Shown here: positions 18,672 to 27,828 of the stretch, in pieces | Numbering within the stretch: position 1 is the first letter of the stretch | Layout of the letters: the number at the start of each line of letters is the position of its first letter | Source: Rosistilla carotiformis | GTDB taxonomy: Bacteria > Planctomycetota > Planctomycetia > Pirellulales > Pirellulaceae | Assembly: GCF_007753095.1 (NCBI RefSeq) | Contig: NZ_CP036348.1 | Span: 3,720,001 to 3,784,000, forward strand | Length of the DNA: 64,000 bases | Reading direction: 5' to 3' | The notes under the pieces: generated by a model | The model's database searches: none | What the model was told of the DNA's origin: nothing | What the model saw: only the letters and a program-made list of their open reading frames with translations | Made by a program: the position numbers and the translations under genes

Positions 18672-19648
18672 GAATCCAATGCCCGTAGATGCTCAATGAC
18701 TTGGCTGACACGCCGCGGTAGCGAACCCGAAAGTTTAACGAAACGGATGTTGCGGCGAATCAGATCCGCTTCCATCTTCGCTTGAAAATCGTTGCGGTGC
18801 ATCTCACCGCTTCGATCCCAAGTGTCATCGTAGGGGATGTCGGTGTCGCAAAGAAAGCAGAGTTGGTATCGACGGGAACATTCGTCAGCCAACTGTTCAA
18901 CCGTCGGATCTGCTGTGCCGTGGTAATCAAGAGAGAATTGATACGTGGTCGTTGCGTCGGTATCGACAAACAGATAGCGGTCGGCATCCAAGATCACATC
19001 GTCTTCGCGTTGACGATGCCCGACTGCGATTTCAGCCAATTGCCCTAGTGTTAAGCACCGGTCGATTTGATGTGTTTCCCAGTACTCGCGACCAAATTCC
19101 GGCACCCACTTCGTTTTCAAACGCTCGGCCAGTTCGCGAGCGATTGTTGTCTTGCCCGTCGAAGGGGCACCGAGAAAGACAACCTTCTTAATCAGGTCGC
19201 GATAAACGATCGGAGCCAGGAAACTGCGGTACCGATAGGGGGCTTCGCGAATCGCGGTCCCCGAAATCGGGATCCGTGTTCGAGCTTCATCCACGCGACA
19301 GTCGATCGCTCCCAACGCCTGACTCACATGCCTGCCATAAAATTCGCTACTGTAGAAACGCGTAACGTCCCGTCCGGTGAGCAACCGGCACAAGTAGGCG
19401 TCGTGAAGGGCGGTGATTTCGGGAGCAGCCCCAACAATGGTCGGGCCATCGGTGGCCAGCACGACCTCGACGCTCGGGTACAACGTCTTAATCCAAGCGG
19501 CTCGCGTTCTTAAGGGGACCGACGTGACTTCCGGAGCGTCGTAGATCACCACGATCACGTGATCGTTCTCGGCAATCGCTCGCTCGATGACCATTTGGTG
19601 CCCCCGATGCAACGGTGCATATTTACCTAACGTTAAGCCCAATGTCAT
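18668..19648 (-). CDS. nadR: NadR-like bifunctional NMN adenylyltransferase/ribosylnicotinamide kinase
   Basis: A 326-aa fusion. The N-terminal nucleotidyltransferase has GKYAPLHRGH (8-17, HxGH) and ISGTAIRE (128-135). The C-terminal kinase has Walker A GAPSTGKTT (160-168), then VPEFGREY (182-189). It phosphorylates nicotinamide riboside to NMN and adenylates NMN to NAD. No N-terminal helix-turn-helix repressor domain of the enterobacterial NadR is present. The ATG at 19648 is used because the longer frame (to 19972) covers pnuC out of frame. Both ends overlap neighbours by 4 nt (pnuC upstream, ADP-ribosylglycohydrolase downstream). Confidence 0.95.
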   Translation of the reverse strand: MTLGLTLGKYAPLHRGHQMVIERAIAENDHVIVVIYDAPEVTSVPLRTRAAWIKTLYPSVEVVLATDGPTIVGAAPEITALHDAYLCRLLTGRDVTRFYSSEFYGRHVSQALGAIDCRVDEARTRIPISGTAIREAPYRYRSFLAPIVYRDLIKKVVFLGAPSTGKTTIARELAERLKTKWVPEFGREYWETHQIDRCLTLGQLAEIAVGHRQREDDVILDADRYLFVDTDATTTYQFSLDYHGTADPTVEQLADECSRRYQLCFLCDTDIPYDDTWDRSGEMHRNDFQAKMEADLIRRNIRFVKLSGSLPRRVSQVIEHLRALDS

Positions 19649-20226
19649 GCTGCGATCGCCTCGATTTCCTGTTTCCGTCGCTGCTTGTTCCAAGCCAGGA
19701 AGCCGATGGTGGCGAGAATCAGAAACGCAGTGTAGAGCACTGCGGTCGCGTGGAGGTCTTTCGTATAGTAGACCCAGATAGCAACGCAGTCGACGCAGAT
19801 CCAGAATCCCCAATTTTGAAAATACCGTCGAGCCAGCAATAGCTGAGCGACAAGACTGGCCACCGTTGTAAATGCGTCGGGATAGGGGAGCGAGGCATCT
19901 GTCCATCGCGCCATTGCCCAGCCAAGGGAAACGGTTCCAATAACCGTGACGGCGATCCAACCCACAAGCCACGACATCGGAAGCGACTTTACGATCAGGT
20001 TCTCATCCCCCGCATCATCACGAGTCCAGCAGTACCAACCATAAAACTGCAGTCCGACGTAAATCACATGCAGCACCAAATCCGAATAGAGTTTCGCATC
20101 GTAAAAAATGATGATGAACAGCAGGACCTGAATCAAGCCGGTCGGCCAACACCAAACGCTGCGACGAATCGTTAGCAGGACGCACAGGAAACCGAATCCG
20201 GTCGCGGTAAGTTCGATCAAGTTCAT
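19645..20226 (-). CDS. pnuC: PnuC-family nicotinamide riboside transporter
   Basis: A 193-aa inner-membrane protein with about seven hydrophobic segments. The family stretch WPTGLIQVLLFIIIFYDAKL and the aromatic VGLQFYGWYCW motif near residues 60-70 are typical of PnuC, as is WICVDCVAIWVYYTKDL in the C-terminal part. It imports nicotinamide riboside for the kinase domain of NadR, encoded directly downstream with a 4-nt ATGA overlap. The start at 20226 (MNLIELTATG) is preferred over the upstream ATG (20271), which would add a charged leader. It is the first gene of the NAD unit. Confidence 0.93.
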   Translation of the reverse strand: MNLIELTATGFGFLCVLLTIRRSVWCWPTGLIQVLLFIIIFYDAKLYSDLVLHVIYVGLQFYGWYCWTRDDAGDENLIVKSLPMSWLVGWIAVTVIGTVSLGWAMARWTDASLPYPDAFTTVASLVAQLLLARRYFQNWGFWICVDCVAIWVYYTKDLHATAVLYTAFLILATIGFLAWNKQRRKQEIEAIAA

Positions 20227-20346
20227 CACAGCTGTTTTTGCCGTCCTCAGACTTCTGGAAAAGCGTCTCAAGCAAAGGGTAGCGACAGTTGGCCCTCGAT
20301 TGCGATCGCTTCATTTGGACGCCGTCGAAAATTCTAAACGAAAATG

Positions 20347-20377
20347 ACGCCTGCGGGGATTGCGTCTTCGCAGGCGT
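20347..20377. other. Perfect 9-bp hairpin in the pnuC leader
   Basis: ACGCCTGCG (20347-20355) and CGCAGGCGT (20369-20377) form a perfect 9-bp stem with a 13-nt loop, 121 bp upstream of the pnuC ATG. It could belong to the pnuC mRNA leader or end transcription from elsewhere; no U-rich tail on the pnuC side. The sequence does not match a riboswitch I can recognise. Confidence 0.5.
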
Positions 20378-20543
20378 TTGATCGTGGCTTATGCGAACCA
20401 CCTCGCTACGGATCGCAGCTACGCTCCCTTCCCCAACGCCGCAGTTCGACGGATTCGACTTCTCAGACGAAGCGGGCTGCGTCGTTTTCTAGGAACGCTG
20501 CAGCGCACAGTACGAAAGTATCGCCATTGGAACGAAGGCGGCC

Positions 20544-20623
20544 GTAGTGGACGAGGTCACGAGTCCCCTTGTAAACGCGACGGCAACGCCGGTTGAGTTG
20601 GGACTCGTTACCTCGTCCACTAC
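20544..20623. repeat. REP pair (inverted) between pnuC and the glycosyltransferase gene
   Basis: A plus copy at 20544-20566 (loop GTCA) and an inverted copy at 20601-20623 (loop GTTA), both with GTAG. The remaining DNA of 20378-20918 shows no gene. Confidence 0.88.
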
Positions 20624-20918
20624 GGGGCATCGCAGGTCGTTAATGGAACTCGGATAACGCAGCGGGTGCCTACTTGTTAGGCACGAGCCGTGAATTTGAC
20701 GAACTGCGTTAGGTCGGCTGCATTTTGATCTGCGGCTGTAAGTGGCGTTCACACATGGGTTTGGAACGAATCTTGCCGACGCAATGACGGCGATTCAATG
20801 ACGACTGGCGCGGAAGTTGCCTTTTGCCTGATATCGACCACGGGCGGATTTGCTGGCCAATGGGTGCACGGGGTGCTCATTCGATTCGTTCCTGTCTTTG
20901 CTAACGGGAGTTGTACGC

Positions 20919-22235
20919 ATGCCTTACGCAAACTGGAATACGATGTCGAAAACTAGCGGTATTCCATATCGGAATCTGATCCTCGTTGTTCGCGCCGATC
21001 CGATTATCTGCGGACACTCAACCGAAGCTCGCAATCTTGCCGAAGCCGCTCGCGCGGCGGGGATCGAAAACGTCCATATCGTCAGCTACCCGTTGGATGT
21101 CTTGGCCGAATCGGGACTGCCGCTGAAGCCCCTGGATTCAGTCGCTCCCTATTCGCCGGGGATCTTCGTCGATCGTCCCGAACCGGTGGGAGACTACAAA
21201 GTTCTCGACGGTCGACTCGGCTATGCGATCGCAGGTCACTTGATCGATCTTGTGAATCGATTGCCTGGACGCACCGCGATCATGAATTTGTACCTCGTGC
21301 CGCATGGCCAGATGGTGATGCAAAGTGTGGAAACGCTTCGCGGCATGGGAACGCGAGAAGCTCCCGCGACGATCGCCGAAGCTGTCGGTTCGGATGTAAC
21401 AAACGTTGTCGCAAACGCTCTCTCCACTGGACAGCTTGGAGCCGCCGCGATCGTCCTACAAAACTACCTCGCCCACGATCTGCCGGTTGCCGTCAGCGAA
21501 TACACGCGGAAGTTGATCATCGAAGCGGGCCAACAGGTCGACGAGCGACTGAAGACAACGTTCGCCTACCAACTGGAATCGCGGGTCCGGATCAGCTATC
21601 CCGCGATCGATACCAGCGTCTACTTGAATGTCGCTGAGCAAGCGGAACAAAACGCCAGCGTGCTCGCAGGTCGCGGGCTCTCGCCCGATGGATTCCTACT
21701 GTTCCTCAGTCGCCTGAGCAAAGCAAAGGGGGTGGACGATCTGATTCGCGCCTACCGGGCCAGTCAACTTTATGGCAAGAAGGTGTTAGCGATCTGTGGC
21801 ACCGGGCCCGATGCCGACCGTTTGATTGAACTCGCCGCTGGCGATCCCAACATTCGTTTCTTCGATGACGTTGGAGACGAAGAAAAGTTGGCGCTGATGC
21901 ACAGCTGTTATGCTTATTGTCTGCCGAGTAAACCACGTCCCGAATTCACCGAAACGTTTGGGATCGCAATTGCCGAAGCGATGCTCTCGGGAGGACTGGG
22001 ACCGGTGATTACAACGCGAACCGGCGGGATTCCCGAAGCGACCGGGGACCATTGCCTGTATCATGCTGCCGGCGACGTTGCCGATCTGACGTCCAAGTTG
22101 AACTTGGTGGCGTCGATGTCCGACTGGGATCGAGGCGGTTTGTCGCGAGCGGCGCAGCAATACGCTCGGCGTTTCGACCGCGCCGTGATCCTCGATCGCT
22201 TGCTTTCCGCACCGGCGATTCGCGCGGTTGCGTAA
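20919..22235 (+). CDS. Family-4-type glycosyltransferase (GT-B fold)
   Basis: A 438-aa cytoplasmic glycosyltransferase. The C-terminal nucleotide-sugar half has FLSRLSKAKGVDDLI (about 268-282), the EX7E motif ETFGIAIAE (345-353), and TRTGGIPEA following. The N-terminal acceptor half begins VVRADPIICGHSTEARNLAE. Start at ATG 20919 has GGGAG eight nt upstream; the longer frame from 20850 is not supported. Sugar and acceptor are not readable from sequence. The next gene, 57 bp downstream, is a GH92-type mannosidase, which hints at a mannose-containing glycan or glycoside. Confidence 0.88.
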   Translation: MPYANWNTMSKTSGIPYRNLILVVRADPIICGHSTEARNLAEAARAAGIENVHIVSYPLDVLAESGLPLKPLDSVAPYSPGIFVDRPEPVGDYKVLDGRLGYAIAGHLIDLVNRLPGRTAIMNLYLVPHGQMVMQSVETLRGMGTREAPATIAEAVGSDVTNVVANALSTGQLGAAAIVLQNYLAHDLPVAVSEYTRKLIIEAGQQVDERLKTTFAYQLESRVRISYPAIDTSVYLNVAEQAEQNASVLAGRGLSPDGFLLFLSRLSKAKGVDDLIRAYRASQLYGKKVLAICGTGPDADRLIELAAGDPNIRFFDDVGDEEKLALMHSCYAYCLPSKPRPEFTETFGIAIAEAMLSGGLGPVITTRTGGIPEATGDHCLYHAAGDVADLTSKLNLVASMSDWDRGGLSRAAQQYARRFDRAVILDRLLSAPAIRAVA

Positions 22236-22292
22236 TCCGCCCCGCCCGATGTTTCCCTACCGGCCCCCCTTTTTTGAGAACGACGAAGACTG

Positions 22293-24536
22293 ATGCTTGA
22301 AGAGAATCGCGAGGCGGAGCGATCGACGTATGAGCCCGCGCGGCCACGCGATTGCGTGAATCCCTTCATCGGTACCGAGCCGGTGGATCTTCCGCCGCCG
22401 ACAGGTTTGGCGGCGAAATGGTGGTGGCCCAAACCACAAGTTGGCAATACGCATCCGGGGGCTTGTCGGCCAATGGGGACCGTCAGTGCGACGGCCTACA
22501 CCGGCGGTTATCCGACCGGGTATGGCCGCTATGGGAAATCGCTCGAAGGCAAGCCGGTGCCGTTTATCGATCGGATGCTGGTCTCCGGCTTCACCCATTT
22601 CCAGCCCTCCGGTGTCGGCGCGATTCGCAAGTACTACAACTACTGTCGCGTCACGCCGCTGACGGCGGAAATCGGTGGTCTGGGTGCGTTGGGAACGGCA
22701 TGGGAGGTGTTGGATGAACAGGCATCGCCCGGTTACTACGCATGCCGCTTGGACAAGTCAGGGATCCGGGCTGAGATCACTGTAACGCCGCGTGGCGCCG
22801 TGCATCGCTATACCTTTCCCAAGTCGGAACGTGCGTCTTTGGCGGTCGATTTTTCGCACGGCGGCATTCATATCGAAGATGGCCGGACGATTCCTCTGCG
22901 CGCCGAATTTCGTTTACTCGGCACGCGGACCGCTGAAGCTTGCGTGACGATGGAAGGGCTGCCGATTCGGGCCGCTGTGGAGGTGCATGGCTTTGGTCCC
23001 GCCGATTTTGAGTCGAGCCTTTGGGTGGCGGGAGAACCGTTGACCGGCGAGCGTGAAAAGTCGTACGACTACATCCGCGAATCGAACTATCAACCCTTTG
23101 GAGTCGTTTTCAGCGGCCCAACCGAAGAAGGACAAGTTGTCGAAGTTCACGTCGCCTTCTCCTTCCGCAGTCGACAACAAGCGTGGCGAAGTCTGTCCGG
23201 TGGAGCACGCGATTTCGACTCCGCTCGGACCGTGACGGAGTCGTGTTGGGACGAAAAGCTCGGGCGAATCGACGTCAGCGGCGGCACGGAAACCGAACGC
23301 CGCGTCTTCTATTCGGCTCTTTATCACAGCTTGATCAAGCCGTGCGAAGCGAACGACGAATCGCCGTTTTGGCCCTGGGACGGTCCCTTCTATTTCGACT
23401 TCAGCACGATGTGGGACATGTACAAGACACAGCTGCCGCTGGTCCTGTCGCTCTTCCCGCAGCACGGCGCCGACTTGATTAACTCAATGCTGACTGTCGT
23501 CGAAATGGAAGGCAATTTTCCAATCGGTTATCGGCTAGCACGCGGGTACGACCGATTCGCGCATCAGGCCAGTGCGCTGGCGCACGTCGTGATCGCCGAT
23601 GCCTTCAACCGCGGCTTGGAGGGAATCGACTGGGACCGTGCCGTGACGATGATGTGGAAAGATGCTGGCCGCGCGTATGGCGAAGCCTTTTTGCAAGACG
23701 GCGTCGTCCATCCGATCACGCATACGCTCGACCTGGCTTACGGTTGTTACTGCACCGCGCAAGTTGCTCAAAGCATTGGCGACGACGCGACAGCGACGAA
23801 GATGATGCGGCTGGCGGGCCGATGGTCCAACGCTTATGACGACAATGGGCTGCTGCGTGAATCGACCTATTACGAGGGGACGCTCTGGAACTACAGTTTC
23901 CGTTTGTTGCACGACATGGCGGGGCGGATCGCGTTGCATGGTGGGGACGAAAAATTCGTCGCCGATCTCGATCGGTTCTTCGGATTCGGGGCTCCCGACG
24001 TTTCGATCCCCGGTCGCCAACCGTCGGCCGAAGAGATGGCCGAAGGTTACGCGTTGGGGCGATTTGAAGGTTTGAATAACGAACCGGATATGGAAGTTCC
24101 GTACGCCTACGTCTATGCCGGTCGGCACGATCGGACCTGCGAGATCGTTCGTGCGGGGATGGCTCAAATGTACGGTGACAGTCCCGGTGGGATGGTCGGG
24201 AATGACGATTCGGGAGCGATGAGTTCTTGGTATGTCTGGAACGCGATTGGCCTGTTTCCCGTCGCCGGCCAGAACGTCTACCTGATCGGGTCGCCAATCT
24301 TCCGACGCAGCCAATTGCGGTTAGGGAACGGCAGCATCTTCACGATCGAAGCATCTGAAACGTCGGCGGAGCGTAAATACGTCGCCTCCGCCACACTCAA
24401 CGGCAAACCGCTACAGCGTCCCTACCTTCGCTGGCAGGACATCGCCGCCGGCGCGACCCTGCACCTGGAAATGACCGCCAAACGGACCGCCTGGACCACC
24501 AAACGCCCGCCGTCGGTAAGCGTCAGCGAATGTTGA
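22293..24536 (+). CDS. GH92-family alpha-mannosidase-like protein
   Basis: A 747-aa protein with strong GH92 features: CVNPFIGT near residue 20, GNTHPGACRPMG (51-62), SGFTHFQPSG near residue 100, FYSALYHSLIKP near residue 345, and the catalytic-domain block GNDDSGAMSSWYVWNAIGLF from about residue 636. GH92 enzymes are Ca2+-dependent exo-alpha-mannosidases. Unusually, no signal peptide is seen: the N-terminus (MLEENREAERSTYEPARP) is charged, so a cytoplasmic enzyme is likely. Paired with the upstream glycosyltransferase, it may trim or recycle an intracellular mannosyl compound (inference). Confidence 0.9.
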   Translation: MLEENREAERSTYEPARPRDCVNPFIGTEPVDLPPPTGLAAKWWWPKPQVGNTHPGACRPMGTVSATAYTGGYPTGYGRYGKSLEGKPVPFIDRMLVSGFTHFQPSGVGAIRKYYNYCRVTPLTAEIGGLGALGTAWEVLDEQASPGYYACRLDKSGIRAEITVTPRGAVHRYTFPKSERASLAVDFSHGGIHIEDGRTIPLRAEFRLLGTRTAEACVTMEGLPIRAAVEVHGFGPADFESSLWVAGEPLTGEREKSYDYIRESNYQPFGVVFSGPTEEGQVVEVHVAFSFRSRQQAWRSLSGGARDFDSARTVTESCWDEKLGRIDVSGGTETERRVFYSALYHSLIKPCEANDESPFWPWDGPFYFDFSTMWDMYKTQLPLVLSLFPQHGADLINSMLTVVEMEGNFPIGYRLARGYDRFAHQASALAHVVIADAFNRGLEGIDWDRAVTMMWKDAGRAYGEAFLQDGVVHPITHTLDLAYGCYCTAQVAQSIGDDATATKMMRLAGRWSNAYDDNGLLRESTYYEGTLWNYSFRLLHDMAGRIALHGGDEKFVADLDRFFGFGAPDVSIPGRQPSAEEMAEGYALGRFEGLNNEPDMEVPYAYVYAGRHDRTCEIVRAGMAQMYGDSPGGMVGNDDSGAMSSWYVWNAIGLFPVAGQNVYLIGSPIFRRSQLRLGNGSIFTIEASETSAERKYVASATLNGKPLQRPYLRWQDIAAGATLHLEMTAKRTAWTTKRPPSVSVSEC

Positions 24537-24579
24537 TCCATAGCTCAATACCACGTCACGAAAACTCAGTGCCTCCGTA

Positions 24580-25290
24580 ATAGCAGTCTGTACGTCTGCA
24601 TGATGATGTCTCTCACAAAGGCACGAAGTCACAGAGGGATGCGAATTTATCATTCTGTAACTCGGCCAAAACTCCGTGCCTTAGCGCCTCCGTGAGAAAC
24701 GTTTGTTCGCCAGCATGGAGATGACTCTCACAAAGGCACGAAGGCACAGAGGAAAGGGAGTTTGTCTAAATGAACTTGCCAAAACTTCGTGCCTCAGTGT
24801 CTCCGTGAGATACGTCTTTTCCCTGTATGATGATTTCTCTCACAAAGGGCACGAAGGCACAGAGGAAAGCGAATTTATCTGTCTGCAACTCGCCAAAACT
24901 CCGTGCCTTGGTGCCTCCGTGAGAAACGTTTGTTCCCCGGCATGATGATTTCTCTCACAAAGGGCACGAAGGCACAGAGGAAAGCGAATTTATCTGTCTG
25001 CAACTCGCCAAAACTCCGTGCCTTGGTGCCTCCGTGAGAAACGTTTTGTCCCCAGCATGATGATTTCTCTCACAAAGGCACGAAGGCACAGAGGAAAGGG
25101 AGTTTGTCTAAATGAACTTGCTAAAACTCCGTGCCTCAGTGCCTCAGTGAGAAACGTCTGTTCGCCAGCATGGAGATGTCTCTCACAAAGGCACAAAGGC
25201 ACGAAGGCTCAGAGGCAAGCGAATTTGTCTGTCTGCAGTTCGCCAAAACTCCGTGCCTTAGTGCCTCCGTGAGAGCCGTCTTTTCCCCAG
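24580..25290. repeat. Tandem array of six 112-115-bp palindromic units
   Basis: Units begin with TCTCACAAAGGCACGAAGGC at 24611, 24726, 24838, 24953, 25068 and 25181 (periods 115, 112, 115, 115, 113). Each unit closes with a right arm reading like CTCCGTGCCTTAGTGCCTCC then GTGAGA, which is the imperfect reverse complement of the left arm, so every unit can fold as a long hairpin. The inter-arm sequence is also conserved, and units 3 and 4 are nearly identical. It fills the gap between the GH92 gene and the small gene at 25445. No gene function is supported. Confidence 0.9.
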
Positions 25291-25444
25291 CACGAGAGGT
25301 CTCTTCCGAAGGCGGCTTGCCCAAGGCCGCGAAGCCTCACTCTGGCTTGCATACGGTTTGTGGTAGACTGCTGTAAAACCAGCACGGCTTGCGGAGCGGG
25401 CTGTGGTTTTCAGTTGCGCAGTTGTCGAGCGTCAGGAGCAAGAG

Positions 25445-25765
25445 TTGACGAGCAGAGAAATCGATCAAAAAGCCGCGATCATGATTGTGATCGATCACTT
25501 CGGCAACGTTCCGCCGGGCACCAAGTGCTCGGCTGTCTTCATCGATACGCCGAAGCTTCGTCGTGAGCAGGAGTTCTACGCGAAACTGTACAGCGAAAAC
25601 GGTGTCCATGATCCTGAAATCCTTCGCGAGATGGTGGCGACGAATGTGCCCGACAATCCGTATTGGTTGGTCTCTTTAAAATACGTCGATGGGGCATTGG
25701 GAGATGTGAGTCGACTGCACCGCGTGGACGCCCGAACCGGAAAGGTGCTCGCCGAACCGACGTGA
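25445..25765 (+). CDS. Small protein of unknown function (106 aa)
   Basis: Not recognised. From a TTG start at 25445 with AGGAG six nt upstream, the protein reads MTSREIDQKAAIMIVIDHFG at its start; a longer frame from GTG 25403 is possible. It is soluble, with no signal peptide, and contains an even mix of charged and hydrophobic residues through VATNVPDNPYWLVSLKYVDG. The regular composition and good ribosome-binding site support a real gene. Nothing in the neighbourhood suggests a role. Confidence 0.6.
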   Translation: MTSREIDQKAAIMIVIDHFGNVPPGTKCSAVFIDTPKLRREQEFYAKLYSENGVHDPEILREMVATNVPDNPYWLVSLKYVDGALGDVSRLHRVDARTGKVLAEPT

Positions 25766-26096
25766 GTTTCCGCACCTGCCGTTGCTGCGGCTCTCGAATT
25801 GCCCCTCGCACCGTCTGTGCTGGTCAACGCTTCCGAAACGCCAATTCGAACTCAGGAGACGGTGAGCTGCGCGCGGTGCATCCTTGCGCGGGTGTCACGG
25901 GGGAGCAACGCGGCATTGTCGTTATGCGGTGATATCCGCGCTGCTTCGAACGGTTTGTGCGTGCCTGTGGATACGGCAAATCGAAACGCGAATTTGTCCA
26001 GAGCGCACAACGCATGTTGATCGCATCGGTCTTGCGAAGCGGTTATAGTCGGTGCCCAGACGACAACGAGACTTACCCTTGAAGGAGCATCTTGCG
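25766..26096. other. Intergenic region without a recognised gene
   Basis: A 331-bp gap leading to the LamG/propeller gene. Only short overlapping frames are present. The GAAGGAG at 26081-26087 is the probable ribosome-binding site of the next gene. Confidence 0.45.
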
Positions 26097-27764
26097 ATGA
26101 CTGTGCGACAGAAACTGTTTCCGGCGATCCTCTGCGTGAGCAGCTTTTGTACAGCCTCTGCGTTGGCTGATCCGCCGGGACCTGTCGGACACTGGAAACT
26201 GTCGGGCGATGTTGCTGACCACTCCGAGCATGAGAACCACGGAACAAATCGTGGCGTCGATCTCAAGGCCTCCGGACGCGATGGCAAAGCGGAGACGGCG
26301 GGCGGTTTTGATGGCCGCAAGAGTTTTGTCGAAGTCGCTGACAGCCCGTCGCTCGATTTCGCAGGGAACGACTTTTCGATCGGCATGTGGGTGAATACCG
26401 CCGCGGAATTGGATGACGTGCTGGGCGATCTTGTCAGTAAATATGATCCGGTCAGCCGACGTGGGTTCAACTTCAGCATCCAGAACTACTCGGGCGTCAC
26501 TTCATCGCAAGCAAACGATCGCCATCTGCACTTCGGCATCGACAACGGATCACCAGTTGGCCAGTGGACCGATCATGGGCAGCTCGGCAACGCGGTGATG
26601 ATCTTTGGAATGGCGGTCTACCAGGGACAGTTGTTTGCGGGAACATGCGAAGCTGGCCCGGCGCAATCGGGACGCGTCTTTCGCTACGACGGGAAAACGT
26701 GGACCGATTGCGGAAGTCCCGACAAATGCAACGCGGTCTCGGCGTTCGCTGTCTATGACGGCAAGCTGTACGCCGGTGTCAGCAAGTATCGCTTGGGCGG
26801 ATCGTCGTTGGAAGAATCGGAGAACCCCAATCTCGGCGGTAAAGTTTATCGCTACGATGGCGATGACCGTTGGACCTATTGCGGCACGTTGCCGGAGACC
26901 GAAGCGATCAACGGCTTGGTGGTCTATCGCGGACAGCTGTACGCCGGTTCGCTGTACGCTCCCGCTGGCTTCTTTCGCTACGAAGGTGGAACCGAGTGGA
27001 CGTCGTGCGGCACGCCCGACGGTAAGCGGGTCGAATCGCTGAAGGTCTACAACGGTGCGATCTTCGCCAGCGGATACGACGAAGGAGCCGTCTATCGTTA
27101 CGATGGCGAGCGGTGGGAACACCTGGGCATCTTAGAAGGTGCCAATCAAACGTATGGCTTCGCAACGCACCGTGGCGATTTGTATGTCAGCGAGTGGCCC
27201 AACGCGAAAGTGTTCCGTTGGGGCGGCGGCAAGAACTGGTTTGCCGCGGGGCAGTTGGGCGAAGAGTTGGAGACGATGCCGTTGATGGTCTACAACGGCA
27301 AGATGTATGGCGGCACCTTGCCGCTTGCCGAAGTCTATCGCTTCGACGATCCAAATTGGACGCAAGTCGGACGCCTGGATCACACACCGGATGTCCGCTA
27401 CCGCCGCACGTGGACGATGGCCGTATTCCAGGGGCGGTTGTTCGCCGGGACGTTGCCTTCGGGGCGTGTCCATTCGATCGAGATCGGCCGCAACGTCAGC
27501 TGCGATCATGCCTTGCCAAGCGGTTGGGTGCATTTGACCGCGGTACGCGACGGGAAGCAATTACGGCTGCATGTCAACGGCAAGCAAGTTGCAACGTCGG
27601 CTGTCTATAATGAGGACGACTTCAACATTTCCAACGACCGCCCGCTTCAGATCGGCTTCGGTGCGCACGATTACTTCAACGGCAAGATGAGCGATCTACG
27701 AGTCTACAATCGTGCGTTGACAAATGATGAAATCGAGCAGCTTGCTAACACTGAATCGCCATAG
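26097..27764 (+). CDS. Secreted LamG-domain protein with an inserted beta-propeller
   Basis: A 555-aa protein with a signal peptide (1-25, ending ASALA). A LamG fold begins at VGHWKLSGDV and continues through FSIGMWVNTA to HLHFGIDNGSP (about residue 155). It is then interrupted by about 310 residues of Kelch-like repeats of the type YxGxLYAG-xVYRYDG-W-xxCG (seven or so), and resumes at SGWVHLTAVRDGKQLRLHVN and ends FNGKMSDLRVYNRALTNDEI. So the propeller is nested within one lectin-like domain. Extracellular glycan or surface binding is likely. ATG 26097 is preferred for its SD and signal peptide. Confidence 0.85.
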   Translation: MTVRQKLFPAILCVSSFCTASALADPPGPVGHWKLSGDVADHSEHENHGTNRGVDLKASGRDGKAETAGGFDGRKSFVEVADSPSLDFAGNDFSIGMWVNTAAELDDVLGDLVSKYDPVSRRGFNFSIQNYSGVTSSQANDRHLHFGIDNGSPVGQWTDHGQLGNAVMIFGMAVYQGQLFAGTCEAGPAQSGRVFRYDGKTWTDCGSPDKCNAVSAFAVYDGKLYAGVSKYRLGGSSLEESENPNLGGKVYRYDGDDRWTYCGTLPETEAINGLVVYRGQLYAGSLYAPAGFFRYEGGTEWTSCGTPDGKRVESLKVYNGAIFASGYDEGAVYRYDGERWEHLGILEGANQTYGFATHRGDLYVSEWPNAKVFRWGGGKNWFAAGQLGEELETMPLMVYNGKMYGGTLPLAEVYRFDDPNWTQVGRLDHTPDVRYRRTWTMAVFQGRLFAGTLPSGRVHSIEIGRNVSCDHALPSGWVHLTAVRDGKQLRLHVNGKQVATSAVYNEDDFNISNDRPLQIGFGAHDYFNGKMSDLRVYNRALTNDEIEQLANTESP

Positions 27765-27828
27765 CACCATCGTTTGGCCGTTCAACAATCAACATTCGAC
27801 GACACCACAACTCCAATCGACATCACGG

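Noticed and set aside
24580-25290. CRISPR-like regular repeats
   Set aside because: Units are 112-115 bp, internally palindromic, with conserved inter-arm sequence and no unique spacers or cas genes.
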